NCBI GenBank assembly: GCA_022059125.1
Contig: JAEUWY010000012.1
Span: 744,001 to 808,000 of the forward strand
Direction: 5' to 3'
Source of the DNA: Corynespora cassiicola
Lineage: Eukaryota > Ascomycota > Dothideomycetes > Pleosporales > Corynesporascaceae
DNA: 64,000 bases
In this document: piece after piece, positions 30,560 through 42,844 of the stretch
How the letters are laid out: every line of letters starts with the position of its first letter
Position numbering within the stretch: position 1 is the first letter of the stretch
The notes under the pieces: model-generated
Seen by the model: only the letters and a program-made list of their open reading frames with translations
What the model was told of the DNA's origin: nothing
Database searches by the model: none
Made by a program: the position numbers and the translations under genes

Positions 30560-32414
30560 GGCGAAGGTGGGTGTGCTGTGGTAGGTGTAGGGCGGGGACG
30601 GGAGGCTCGGGAGGGGTGGTTGAGGGGTAGGCGGTACTTGTAGAGTGGAAGGGGTGAGATTTGGCTTTGGGGCGACGTGAATCTTATGGGATCTTGGGGA
30701 AGGATGAGGAACGGGCACTACGAGGATCCTTTATACACTACGGCACTGGAATTCCGACCTGATGACTGAGAAAAAACGTCGACGACCACAAGGAGGCGAA
30801 GCAGATGGACGAATGTGGGAGCTGAGCGCTCAGCCCCAAGCCAACCAGCCGCAGTGAACGAGCGATTGCATCCCCGCATGCAAAGGCCTTTTCCGGTGCG
30901 TGCGATGCGCCCAGCATACCTACAGCAGCGACGCCGAGTCCTTTGCGTGCATGTATGCCCGACCGGCCGACTCACTCATTGACTGACTGACTGACTGACT
31001 GACTGACTGACTGCTGGCCTGCAGCGTCTCGGTAAAAAAAGGTTGTCTGGCCGCGGCCCCGCCTGAGGCTGATGGGTCGGTCCAAAACACATCGTTTCCC
31101 TCTGCACCTCTACCACCATCCATCCGCCGGCCGTCGACGGCCCAGCTCGCCCAAAAAAAGGCCCTCAGGATACGCCCTTCCCGCGCCTCAGGTGGCTCTG
31201 GTGGCTCAGGAAACAACGTGTTCCGTTCTCATGGCCTCGTGCGAAACTTCTTGTGCTTCTCCCCGTGAACAAGGCCGCCACCGGAACCCGGACTGCTCGG
31301 CACTGGAATGCGCCGGGAACTGCCCGAGGGCGAGGGCGTGTATGAGCCTCTCGCGCCCCGGCGAACCCATGATGAACCTTGGGCCGCCGCGGTAGCTGCC
31401 GGTGCGATGATGCCGGCCAAGGCTGCTCTCGTTGAATCGCCAGTATGCCATACGCCATCTGAGGCGCAGCCATCCCCACGCGCCACGGCGCACCACGGAG
31501 CGAATGTGGCTCGTTGGGCACCGATTCGCGTCATTGCCACGGCATCAGGCCGGCATGCCGGTTCCTCGCAAAAGGAAAAAGAGGCGGCCGTGGGGAGACT
31601 GCATCACTCGCATCGCACACCTGGGGGGACGGGCACCAGGGCGCCTAGGCATCACGGCATCGTTCACGACCAGGCAGTTCTCTTCAGACACGTCCAATCA
31701 AGACTGCGCGCTTTCTAGTCTCAGGTCGTGCCCCTGTGGCTTCTGATCTGCCTCCTCAGTTGGACAGCCTTGCCGGAAGCGGGCGTTGAAACGCAAAGAC
31801 CCCGTCCTGAGACAGGTCCAAGACAAGCTGCCAGGGGCCGCCTCAACGCGCACCGCTGGCCGGCCCACGAGGGCGTCCATGCCCCAGAGACCCACCTTGC
31901 GGCTCTCCCAAAAGCGGCCAAATTAGTGACAGATTTACTGCCCGTCCAGGGTTTTTGCGCGACCCTGCTGCTGCTAATTCCTCGTCTTCGCCCGTAGGGG
32001 TGTGTCCACAGCTGGCCCCTCCCCTCAAACCGACATGGGACCAGAATCGACTCACTGGCTAGCGTCTTTCATGCGCTTTCTCATATGCTCCCCTCCTTCC
32101 TGTCGCACTCCCATGTAGTCTCGTGCGTTCGCCCAGCATCTTGCTGCACCGCTGCTGACTGACCTCACCCTCCTTACCTTCTCTGTCCTTCGTTCGCAGC
32201 CGGGCTGCTGTTGCTAATCCTTACATACTTTCGTTCACTCCCCTCCTTTTCTTTCTAGCAGCGGTCCTAGCAGGCTTGGACTGTAGAGCTTCACCTTCTT
32301 CCCCCCTTCGACATTCTCTTCGCTGGTCGACTTGCAGATGGTGCGCGTGGATATCATTGGGCTGTAGGAAGCTTGCGAGGGCCTTTCCAACCGACGCCCC
32401 AAACTTTGGACAGG
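30560..32414. other. 1.85-kb gene-free region between divergent genes
   Basis: This is the shared upstream region of the glycine-zipper gene (minus) and the Pro-rich membrane protein gene (plus). Open frames at 31165-31718 occur on both strands with no motif. It contains the (GACT)n microsatellite at 30980-31013. C/T-rich sequence from about 32070 to 32410 looks like a promoter and leader. Confidence 0.5.
30980..31013. repeat. (GACT)n microsatellite
   Basis: A tetranucleotide run of about eight TGAC/GACT copies without interruption in non-coding sequence. Confidence 0.92.
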
Positions 32415-34330
32415 ATGCCGGCACTCAGGTCTCGCGACATGGACCGCCAGGTGGACTACGTGGTTGTGCGGAGGGATGGCGCCGAGGGGGAGGAGCAGCA
32501 GGGCGCGGATATCAGGTCCCCATCCGACGAAGCCACAGCCACGGTTGACGAGCTACTTGGACGTTCCAACGCGCGGAGACAAACTGCACCAACACCCACG
32601 TCTACCGATCTCGATTTGGACATCGACAGCGATAGCGATGACGAAGAAGAAGAAGCAACCCCCAGCCCAGGAGGGCCGCCGCCGCCGGTAAGGTGTATTG
32701 GTGGGAATTGATCAGAACGGGGGCTAATGTGAACAGCTTCTTGTCACCATGACGCTGCCTCAAGCGCAGGCAACTGGAGGAGCCGTGGCCCAGGAGGAGC
32801 AAGAACCCACCGAGACCGTCGTCGTGTCCATCTCGCCGCCGCCTCGCCCTCCACCACCGCACCACCGCCAAGGAATCTCTCAGACTACCGAGCATCTGCT
32901 CATTGCGGCCGGCTCAATTGGCAAGTCGAACGTGCAAGAAATCGAGGGCATGCGCTAACAGACGCAGGCGCAACCATCATCATAGTCATGGTCATTCTGG
33001 CCATCTACACGATGCGAAAGCGAGGCCTCTCATTCTCCGAGTTGCTGTCAAGTGGCAAGATTTCAGCTGCGCGCAGAGCACCACCCCCACCACCGAAGAG
33101 AGCCTTTAGTTCGTGGGACCAAAAGAGCGGATTCAGTTCCGACTACGGATCAATGAAAAACGACAACGACATGCCCCCTCAACCAGCAGCAGCGATCAGC
33201 CGGTCTGGCTCGTTGAACTCTCAGCGGCCTCTGGCTCTCGAGCGAAGTGACAGGTACGTTGCGAGATCCCTTAATTGCATAATCGTCTCGAGTTCCGCCC
33301 TGCTTCAAAATGTTTTGTTTCTCTCCGCATTGCATGACTGCTGCAGTTGGCCTCCCCAATTTCTTCTCAAACCCCATACCGCAGATCGCCCATGGGACCT
33401 AGTCTAACGTCGTCTAGCTTCACTCGAACCGTTACCGTAGAGAGATCGGCGAGCCCTGAAACTGGAAGGAGTTTCCTATTGGAGTCGCCTCCCATTCGCA
33501 ACAACTCTCAGCGTACTCAGCGTAGCCAGCGTACTCACCGCCGCGATGACAGTGCCACTCCTTCTTCGCCCATTCTCCCGCTCCAAGACTCACGCCGCAG
33601 TGCTTCGACGCGCAACACCCGATCCATGACTGAAGGTTCCGAACTGCAGTTCCAAGACCCACCGCGAGAAGAGCAGCGTACGCCCTTACCCCCTCCACCG
33701 ACCTTTAAGCAATTCCTTTTCAACCGACCCTCAGTATCTGGACGTCCTGGATTTGCCGGAGGCATGGCCAGCAGGTTCAGTTGGACCAACTCGAATGCCC
33801 CGCAGACGCCCCACGACACTCAACGCGACACGAATACGCACAACATTGGACGCGACAGCTACATGACTTCACGATCATCCGTTCCCCGTTTCCGTACCAT
33901 CGACTCTTGGGTCAACCAGCAGACCAACCGCCTCGAGGAGCAACAGCTCCGAGAGCAATTCCGTTGGACTCAGACAACCACCTCATCGGGACCAGACGAG
34001 GACCGATACTACGAGACCATCCCCGAAGTCCCCGACCTGCCCAGCAACGTCGATGCCCTCCGCGAAGAAGGAAACGCATCCCGCAACGATTCAGCCCATG
34101 ATTCCCAGATCCGACCCGCTTCGAAGCTGCCCAGATCACCACCCCCACCACCGATCCCCTCGGGCTTGCCTGGCAAGAACATCAAGCACGAACGCCATGA
34201 CACCCGCGCGACCATCGAGACGGCACCCATCTTCCGGGCGCACCCTGGCACGGAAGTGCGCTTCAGCACCCGCAGCACAGTCCCCTCGGAGATCCTCGAC
34301 ATGGGACGAAAGAACACGGTCTTGTCATGA
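32415..34330 (+). CDS. Single-pass Pro/Ser-rich membrane protein
   Basis: Four exons (32415-32687, 32737-32920, 32968-33253, 33385-34330) give 562 aa. The layout is an acidic N-terminal part (DLDIDSDSDDEEEE) and a Pro-rich linker, one transmembrane helix at about 145-167 (AAGSIGATIIIVMVILAIYT) followed by MRKRG, then a long Ser/Pro/Arg-rich tail. The helix is coded across intron 2, which is a GC-AG intron (GCAAGT...ACGCAG, 47 nt). Using it keeps the helix and the frame. Intron 3 (131 nt) must use the acceptor at 33384, because the nearer one at 33346 shifts the frame into a stop. Positive-inside bias places the tail in the cytoplasm. I recognise no enzymatic domain. It may be a fungal signalling or scaffold protein. 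Confidence 0.78.
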
Positions 34331-37300
34331 CAGTCAAGTCGCCTGACGAACCCCACCACCTGTGTATAGCTAGCAACCATGGTTGCGATTCGTTTTTCGA
34401 CGTCATTTTCTTTTCTTTTTTCAAATCATTTTCCAATCCTCGTTTAGCAAAGCAAGCAAGCATAACATATCCCCCATCAGCGTTGATTGAGCATTTAGCA
34501 GCCGGACACAACGGCAGGCAAGCACCTGAGGAGGAAAACGGGAACAAACAGGAGAAAGAAGAAGAAGAAGAAGAAGAAGAAGAAGAAAGGGCGCCACATG
34601 GGAAACCGAAGGAGGGCTGTGTCTCACTCAGCGCAGATTCCTCTGGGTATGTGTATTGTATTCAAAACTTCATTTTTTTTTTATATCCTACCTAATGGAT
34701 CGGAATTGCCAATGTTTGGATGTACGTTTACGGAACCTCGTACTTTTCTTTTCTTTCCTAGCTGTCATCTTGTTGTATATTGTCGCCGTCAAATCGGGGC
34801 GGGGGAAGTGGGAAGTGGGGGGAAAGGGGAGCGACCCCCTGGGCAAAAAAGACGCACTGTTAGCATACCAACCTTGGCCTTGTTCGCCAAAAACCTACCT
34901 ACGTACTTAATATCTCACAAACTCCATCACCATTATCGAACCTGAGCTGCGCTGAGTCGAACGAGACATGACCCGTCCCCCCGCGCCCACCGTGCCCTTC
35001 CCGCAGCGGCAGCGGCATTGTCCTTTGAGCACCAAGCCCACGCCCAAGCCGGCGCCGATGCGCCCTGTCACAAATGCCGCCTTCGCACCGCGCGCCGGCA
35101 CGCCCCCTCTCCGCACTCTGTGATTTGGAAGATCCTCCACAAGACGGCGGCCAAGAGGTGTTTGTGTGTGAGGGTCGGCTCCAAGCCCGCCAGGTGCGAG
35201 AGAGCGCGTGTGCCAAGCGCGGTCTTGGTTTCCGCAGTTCCGCAGCGCGGCGCAGGGCAGCGCAGTGCAGGGAGAGGAGGGTGCGATGGGTGGGTGGATG
35301 GGAGGAAATGTCCACCCTTCTTCCCTGCCGGGGACTGGAGGGGAGAGGGGGAGGGGGTGTGACGGGGACCCTTACAGCGTATTAAGTTTGCGACCGCTTT
35401 TTTTGGGTTGGCAGCGGGGAGGTGGAAATTCACTCTCTATTCTCCTGGTTGGGTTGCGCATTTCGTATCCACGTGTTCTACAGTGCAGCTCAGGACTGCT
35501 GCATGTTCCTATATCAGAATCCCTATACTGGGTAGTAGTTTACACCACACTCCCATCCCCAACCTCCCAAGAAGATCGTCAAGATCGTCTGTCAGCCGCC
35601 GACATACCTCCAGAGCGGATTTCAAATCCAGAGTTCGAGGTTCGAGGTCGGAGGTCGGGGAGGGGGGTGCGGTTCGGAGGATTGAGGCTCCGGGTCTGAC
35701 GGTTGGGGTTTCGGGTCCGTGTCGGAAGGATGTGGCCGAAGGGGTTTATGCGGGAGCTAAGGGGGTCATGTGACTGTGTAGGTTCTTTGGGGTTTATTAA
35801 TCTCTAGATTGCTGGGTGGTGTGGTGGTGGCACGGTGTGGCGGTGTTGAGCCCTCAGGTTGGGATATGGTGGTGTGGTGGTGCGGGTCCTGCTTTGGGAT
35901 GTGGTGGTGAGGCGCTGAGATGTTCGTGCGAGGGATAGCCAATTCGCCCATCGAAGGTTCCATGATACTTCGACTCGGGGTCGTCAGACTTTTTGCGGCA
36001 TGAGACGTGAGGAGGGAGCAATAGCGTTGGGAGATTCCTGCGCGTGATCACTTTGACAGAAGTTTGCTGTGTGGTGCTGCAGAACGCGGGTCTGGAGAAG
36101 CTCGCGAATAAGTCCCCTTGCGGCAATTCTGCTTTCTCTGCAAGACAGCCGCGCGGTTTCACGGTATTTCTTCGCAGAGGGGAACAAAGGTAAAAGTGAC
36201 ATGTCTCGTGCCTTGGTGCTAAGCTTCACATCGCTGGTCGCGTGCGCACATGTTTGGTACCAGGTACGTGGCCTGAATGCGAACCCGGGTTTCGTTGGTG
36301 AGCGGTGCCTGAAAGGGGAGCGCGCGTACAGAGGACGGCTACTTTGACTGATTCTGTGGTCGTCAGTGGTCAAAAGAGAGCCAGGACAGGGACATGTGGT
36401 CGGTTGGGTGTGGGCTAGATGTTCGCGATACACGATGCTGCTGGCGCTAGAGCGATTCAGACGGGCGTCTAGATCGTTGGTAGATGCCCAAGCCGGAGCG
36501 TCTTACATGTTTTGCCACATGGCTGAAAAGCTTGTCTTCGCCGTTTCTTAAAGATCGTAGAGGCTTTTGGTAAATTGCTTGTCCTGGGGTCCTTGATTTA
36601 ATCAAGGCTTTGATAAGGGGGAATTGAAGCTTGACGGGCCTAACGCTTTGACGGTGCAATTGAAAACCTTTGGGAATTTCACGATGACGGCGCCAATGTG
36701 TCTTATGTTTTGATTGCGCATGCTGGCAGCTTGTTCATTGGGCACATAATTGGTGGTTGGGTCTCAGGAGACCGTTCATGGACGGCCTAGTCCAATGAGG
36801 ATACGGGGGGTGAGACAGACGACTTGCAAGGCAATAGGAAACCCTCTGGCCTTGTTAACCAGGACTGGTCCATTGTTGAGGATCGAAAAATCTAGGAGTA
36901 TAAGCCGCTATTTGCAGGCAGAGGACTCTGATTACTTGAGGGTTTTTTCACCAAGCCTCGAACCGTTTCTGGTCTTACCTTATGCCGACAGTATGCTTTT
37001 GGTTGAGGGTATTGTGGAATCAGCTGCCCGTTAATTCGATTCCTAGGACTTACCTATCCGTTTTTGTGTCTAGGGCATGGGAAGCCCCTCTATGGACTGG
37101 TTTTGTACTTTTTTTTGTGGCGTGCTTCCTCCCTTGAGAGGGTAGCACTAAAAAATACGATCGTGGAAGTAGCTGCAGGAGCCTCCATCAAAACCATTTT
37201 ATGTCGACTTTTGTTCGAATCGAGCAATTAATCTTCAATGAAATAAAGTTTCAACCTTTTGTCAGATTATATAGTCTGTGAACTATTCGGTCAATGAACA

Positions 37301-37799
37301 TACTGGAGTGCAAGTATAATGCAGTTCCATAAAAAAATGTAAAGCAGACACAGAAAGTTATAGAAATAAGCAAACTATAAAGAAATTCTACTGAGACTGT
37401 CTGAAATATGCGAGATACTCCCCATGTACTCCCGGAAAATTAGAAGGCCTAGGTTATAGTCACCAACCGGATGAAGGCGGCTGCGTGAGAGGAAGCACCG
37501 CCCTTTCACCATGATTGAGATTAGCATGTCTGAAGCAAGGGCAATATCGCGTTATCATCACTTCTGGATGGGTAAATGATTGAAACAGAATTAAATGAAA
37601 GAGCAAAAGGCATCAGCGGATGAGCTGGAGACTGTAAGCTCTCTTGAGAAGTTCTAGTTGCAGCGGCACATGAATAATTAGAAAGAAAATGAATAGCATC
37701 TATTATTCTTAGTCAGCCATGACATGAAGCTATTTAATCAAGTCTCGACTATAACTAGAAAGACAGCACTGATACTGTTGGCCCAAGAAACAAAGCCAA
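34331..37799. other. 3.5-kb region without a supported gene
   Basis: It starts with the 3' UTR of the Pro-rich membrane protein gene, including a (GAA)n tract at 34557-34588. The middle (34900-36500) is G+C-rich and has short frames on both strands but no recognisable motif. From about 37130 the DNA becomes A+T-rich and featureless. A frame at 35984-36433 (minus) has no family resemblance, and I do not call it. Confidence 0.5.
34557..34588. repeat. (GAA)n microsatellite
   Basis: A run of about ten GAA/AGA units in the 3' flank of the Pro-rich membrane protein gene. Confidence 0.9.
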
Positions 37800-39409
37800 C
37801 TATGCTTCATCCCTCGTTTTTTCTCTGTTTAGCTTGAGGGACACTAGTCCTTCCAATCCATCACCCATATCCGAACAGATGTCCATCAGCTCATTCACCC
37901 TCACCGCCATGTTCACTGTTTCATCTTGCTTTCTTTGCTCAAATGCTAGGGCTGCAGCATACAGTACTCTCAGCCAATATCTCAAGTATGGGAAATCCTC
38001 CAAAATGTCGTTGGCGTTGGCATTACCTTCGGCTGTAGCTTTCAGAGTCGCGTCCAACAGAGCAACCTTGGTGGGAATTTCCAGGCATCTCGCGTAAGAC
38101 GAGGCCCAATCTTCAATCGAGTAGTCGATACCGTTTTTATAAACAATGGCCCAGCGATCGTTTGCACGAATGATGGTATGGTAAGGTTTCAAGCTCAGGG
38201 TTCTTTCAGCCTCAGTATCCAAAAGTCTAACCCCCCGTTTCATCTCCGTTGTTACCTGCAGTTCAATGTCAGGTAGCTCAATGTCAGGATAGTCATCATA
38301 TATCCTAGCGATGCTCGTCCTGATCCAAGCACTGCGTTTATTGTACTGGAACTCATGCTCTGAAAGAGGCTCCAAGTCTTCCTCCGTTCGTATGTAGTCT
38401 GCGAAGGCGTGGTAGAGGGTTCCAGCTCCCGGTAGCGGAGCGGGTGGGCAGGTTAATGGCACAAAGTACTCTTCCTTGAGTCTATCTCCCCTAGCAGATG
38501 TTACAGTGTTCTGCTCCAAGTCCCGGTTATCCCCTCTAGAGGTAATGATAGTGATGCGATCGTAGAACTTTGGCCCACAGAAGCATTGCAGCCAGCGAAT
38601 GGCTTGCAATCCTTGCTTTGACATCCAATCTTCGTTGCAGTCATGGAGAAACAATACTCCTGTAATCTTCGTGAATTTATTGAAAGCACGAACACAGCTG
38701 GCAACGTTCTTGAGATTGTCAACATCGTTTGTATCAGCAGCGCCGAACTCAGGTATTTCGACAAAGAGATACTGCTTTTCATCAATGATTGTGGGCCATA
38801 TACCGTGTGTCAGAGCGCCTGGTTTTCTTAATATCAGACGCTGTTTGCATGTTTTCTAACGCGCATACTGACCAGACTTTGTGCACTTGTACGTTCCAAC
38901 CAACTCCCCTACGACTTCTTCGAGCAAAGATAATTTCCATGTTCCGGGTCTTCCGATGACAAGAAACACTCGTGTATTAAACATGCTATATGAATGTAAA
39001 TTTATGAGAGGAGATTAGTGCTGCGTACTTACTGCTTGGTAACATGAGTTATGAATTTTTCGGTGGTGTTTGGGTTGTGCTCGTTGATGTGCGGCGCGAT
39101 GGATTGAAGATGGCCTGTGCCTTCCTGTGCCTCATCGTCGAGCGCCGTCTCGTTCTCATCCACGGACGACTTTACCCCATTTTTGCTTGCCTCAACCATT
39201 TCTTGTGTCGGGGAAGATTTTTGCGGGCTACTGCAGGAAGTCGACGGAATTTCGCTGAAGAGAATGTCGGCGACGTCGTTGTAGGCCTCCGGCCACACTA
39301 CGTCGTAAGTTTCCATTTTGCGATAACGATACCGTAGAACGTCATATTCGTTTAATAGCGGAGACGCATTATATATATGTAGCTGGCACAATGGGCAGTG
39401 TGTCGTCAT
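37800..39409 (-). CDS. AIG1/GTPase-like protein with degenerate P-loop
   Basis: Three exons (39409-39033, 38985-38873, 38818-37800) give 502 aa. The N-terminus has a CxxC pair (THCPLCQLHIY). After an acidic linker, the G-domain-like part begins at about 131: VFLVIGRPGTWKLSL sits where a Walker A would be, but W142 and L144 replace the conserved Gly and Ser/Thr. Downstream, LFVEIPEFGAADTND aligns with the usual DTPGFDDT block, and GVLFLHDCNEDWMS and IITSRGD match the later conserved blocks of fungal AIG1-type GTPases. The helical C-terminal part has no known motif. Introns are 47 and 54 nt, and the second acceptor is chosen because it restores the SGALTHGIWPTIID block. It is probably a nucleotide-independent (pseudo-GTPase) or weakly binding protein. 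The function is unknown. Confidence 0.74.
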
Positions 39410-40432
39410 ATTTCCGCCGCCCGTCGGTTCCGCCAATCATCAGCATAGGGCTGTGGCACAGCATCTACTAACCGGCAACTCACTCCATTATAAGGTGATT
39501 CCTGCATGATTCCCACCTCTATTTCCCATCTCAGAGGTTATTTCTATAGATCTTTACCATTTTGATCGGTTGAGGTCAGGTAGTTCCAAGGTTGGATGGA
39601 CTAAGAAAGCTTGACCAACCCTGAGAGGAAAGAGCTCCTCAAGCTGATTGACCTTAACACAAGATAGCATACAATTCTAGCGAAGATTTTAAAGATATAG
39701 ACTTTAAGTAAATAGATTAGGGGTAGGTGTAGGAAAAAAGGAATCAACTGTGATTACACATGATTGCGTAGGTTGCTATACTTTTAACATACTTTTGATA
39801 TTCTAGATCGATGTCTCTTCGGTATCCTAGTTTGATATTCTCCCTATATTCTCTTAACATACTAGATCAGTATCCTGTCGGTAACTGTCGGTAACCTTAT
39901 GGTAACCTGGCTTGACATAACTATGACATGGTAAGGAATACGGTAAACGTGATTCACATATTAGCCTGGATCAATATCCTTCTAATATTCTGGGTCAATA
40001 TCCGATTATATCCCAGTGTGTTATCATCAATTGTTATCTTGGTAGTATCCTAATGTGATATCGTAGTGGACATCTTCGTAATATCCTTGATTGAGAATCG
40101 AGACTAATATCTTGACTCACCATCCTCTTGATATCCTGTCATCCGGTTTTCTGAAACGTCTCGACTTATATACTACCTTTGAGTTCTCTAGCACATATCT
40201 ACTGTCCTCTAATAAAGACTAGTACTTTCTATTTAAGCAAGAGACCCGTAGCCTCGCATTTTAAGTGAAAAGAAAAACAGCGTGAGGTGTAGAAGAGGGC
40301 TAAAAATTACAAATTTCCACAGTAATGAAGATAGTGACCGTCCCAAACACTCAAACATTACACATGGAAGAAATAACAACACCCATCATCCCATCACTTT
40401 GATCAAACCCATATCCCGTCTTCCACCCGCCC
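39410..40432. other. AT-rich spacer with degenerate short repeats
   Basis: From about 39640 to 40260 the DNA is A+T-rich and non-coding. Between about 39790 and 40140 there are many variants of a TATCCT-containing unit (GATATCCT, GTATCCTG, AATATCCTT), plus GTCGGTAACC-type copies near 39880-39910. It looks like an old, mutated tandem array or transposon remnant. Confidence 0.5.
39790..40140. repeat. Degenerate TATCCT-containing repeat array
   Basis: More than eight variants of (G/A)(A/G)TATCCT, spaced about 15-45 nt apart, occur in non-coding AT-rich DNA. Two adjacent GTCGGTAAC copies lie near 39878-39897. The copies are too diverged for me to define an exact unit. Confidence 0.5.
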
Positions 40433-42130
40433 CTACAGCTTCAACTGGAACCTCCTATGCCTCCTCACCCCCTCACCCCACTTCCAAAAAGCCCACGGCA
40501 ACACACAAAACGCAAGGCTCAAGAACCCCAGTAGACTATTCCCCCACCCCAACCCCATAGCATCATACATCTGATTCCCAAATAGCGGAATCACAGCGCC
40601 AAACAGGGAGCGCAGAGATGCCGATGCGGCAGTAGCACTCGCCTCGTAAAGCGGGAAGGCATCGATGAGGTACGTTGCCGTGCAGAGCTATTTCATCGCG
40701 TCAGCCAAGCGTCCTTTCGCCAAAAATTCGAAGAGAAACGCATCAGTAAAAAAACAGGGTACTCACCAACACAGTGTTAATCCCCAACCCCACCCACGCC
40801 GTCCCCAAAATCGGCACTATCCAATGCGCCCTCTTATCCGCCGCCCATCCATACCAGAACAAGCCCACAGGCAGTGCAAACGCAATCGGAATCAGGGGTA
40901 CGAGCCGAGACTCCGGCTTGAAGGGCTCGCCGCGGGCTTTTGCCTTTTTGAAGAGGGCATCGAGCGATACGCCGGCAATGGCGACGGAGACGAGACACCC
41001 CACGCCAGAACCAATGTACGTGAGGCCGATATTCTGCGTGCTGAAGCCATACTGCTCGCTGTAGACGGCGGGGAATGTGGTGAAGAGGAGGTACATGAAG
41101 CCGTACGTGATGCCCTGGTAGAGCGACATCAGGCCGACCGTGGGCGAGAGGAATAGCATGCGAAGCGGGCGCACGATGGAACGTGCGAATAGCTGCCTTG
41201 GGTGTTCTTGGGTCGTGAGCGCGCTCCTCAAGCCCGCGTTCCCCGTTTCTATGCGGAGCTTCTTGGCTTTGCGCTCGAGGAGGGTCGGCGGGTAGGTCTC
41301 TTCTTGGAAGAGGATGACGAGGAGTGCACTGAGGCCGGCGGCCATGCTGAGGACCCAGCAGATCCAGCGCCAGCCGAGAGAATCGCCTAGGTAGCCGCCT
41401 GCGATGGGACCCAGAATGGGGCCTAGAATGGGGCCGAGACTCCAGATGGCTACGACTTTGCCGCGGCTTTGGGGCTTGATGATGTCGCCAAAGATGCCTG
41501 CGCCTACGCTCAAAGGGCAACTGCCTGCGGTTCCAGCGAGGAAGCGGAAGATGACGAGGGCAGCTATCGAAGGAGATACGGCCGTTGCGATATTAAAGAT
41601 AGTGTACAGGATGTTACATACTACGAAGATGTAGTAACGGCCGTAAAGCTCGGACAAAGGGCCAAGGAAGAGGGGACCAAAAAAGTAACCCAAGACCCAG
41701 ACGGAGACTACAAAAGATGATAATGTCGGCGAGCTGGCGTTGAATGTCCTCATTACCTCCTCGATGGCTGGTGCAAACATGGTCGAACCGAGAGGACTGT
41801 GTAGCGTTAGCAACGTATCTAATGGGAGAAAACTAGAACGACAAGTACAGTAAGGACATACGTGAGAAACGTGCAGTAGCATACGACTACAATGGTCTTG
41901 AATTTGCGCAGGTTGGACCAATTGAGAGGTTTCTCCGGGTCATCGTCCTCATACCAATTAACGACTTCATCAACAGGATCAGCCTGCTGTCTGTCGAAGT
42001 GCTGTCCTTCTATGGTGCTCTTTTCAAAGTCCATCGCGGCGTTTCTAGTATTTGATTTGTCTTGCTCCTCGGTAGTTTGTTTAGCGTGTGGTGGAGGACC
42101 ATCGCTCTCAATATCGACTTTGTCGTCCAT
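40433..42130 (-). CDS. MFS drug/polyamine antiporter (DHA1 type)
   Basis: Three exons (42130-41862, 41796-40767, 40687-40433) give 517 aa. An acidic cytosolic N-terminus (to about 75) leads into PLNWSNLRKFKTI and about 12 transmembrane helices. The first helix resumes after the 65-nt intron as TPLGSTMFAPAIEEV. Motif A (LGPLSELYGRYYIF) and the antiporter motif C region (GPILGPILGPIAGGYLGD) identify a proton-coupled drug:H+ antiporter-1 protein related to yeast Tpo1-type polyamine/drug exporters. The last exon, after a 79-nt intron, supplies helices 11-12 and the end (GLGWGNSLLGFLSL, then HRRFQLKL). The substrate cannot be told from sequence. No biosynthetic cluster is visible next to it. Confidence 0.92.
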
Positions 42131-42844
42131 CTTTGTTTGCAAAATACTTCAGGGCACAGTAAAGATTGAAAGACGAAAGCTTTTTGTTTTCTCTGAATCT
42201 TGCGTAACCTTCCAAGGGCTGATGGCCGTCATAAACTATAAACCAAAAAGGACGCAGGCAGCGAATTTGTTATACGCGCCAGCCAATCATCGCCAACGTC
42301 GGTATGAAACCACACCGGGATGAGAATGCGATGATCAACACGGTGAGGGGGATGATTGCAATCCGGAGTAAGCGATAGTGGCGGCGCTCCTCACGAGGAC
42401 ACACCTATGGTCTAAAAGGTCTCCATGGGGAGATGTGGGATGACTCAATTGAAGGTGCCAAGACGAGGGTAAATGGCAAGGAGTGCAGGATATCATCCTC
42501 CCAACTATACCGCATCGGTGTGGTAAGCCGGCTTTTGACGGTTCTGAGACCGCCCAAAATTTCAAGCGACTTGCGATACCCCGCGAAGTTGCGTCGCGTC
42601 GACTCTCTTGCTTTGCTGTTCTTACAATGACTGAAGTCGCATGCTAGCCCAGTGCTTGGCACGGAAATGCGCCCTACAATGTCTCCAATGGCTTGAAAGT
42701 TTCTACTCGGCTCATCTGTCCAGTGGATGCATCAAAGGTGAGGACCTGGTAGCAACCGAATTCAACCAGGAAATAGGTGGCCCGAAACAGGAACATAACG
42801 ACATTGCACTGAAAAAGGGATCCGTGAAGCAAATGCTGCATTGT
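42131..42844. other. Intergenic spacer, nothing recognised
   Basis: 714 bp. It should contain the MFS gene promoter and the 3' end of the NDUFAF6-like gene. Short frames here (such as 42641-42850 on plus) lack known motifs. Confidence 0.5.

Noticed and set aside
29806..30643. 274- and 124-codon plus-strand frames over the glycine-zipper gene
   Set aside because: Antisense shadows; Ala/Leu/Arg-rich because they mirror Gly/Pro/Gln codons.
35984..36433. 149-codon minus-strand frame
   Set aside because: No recognisable domain, biased to Arg/Ser/Pro/His, overlaps other frames; not enough to call a gene.
40834..41520. 228-codon minus frame within the MFS gene
   Set aside because: Out-of-frame shadow, Arg/His/Pro-rich; the transporter frame has the helices and MFS motifs.
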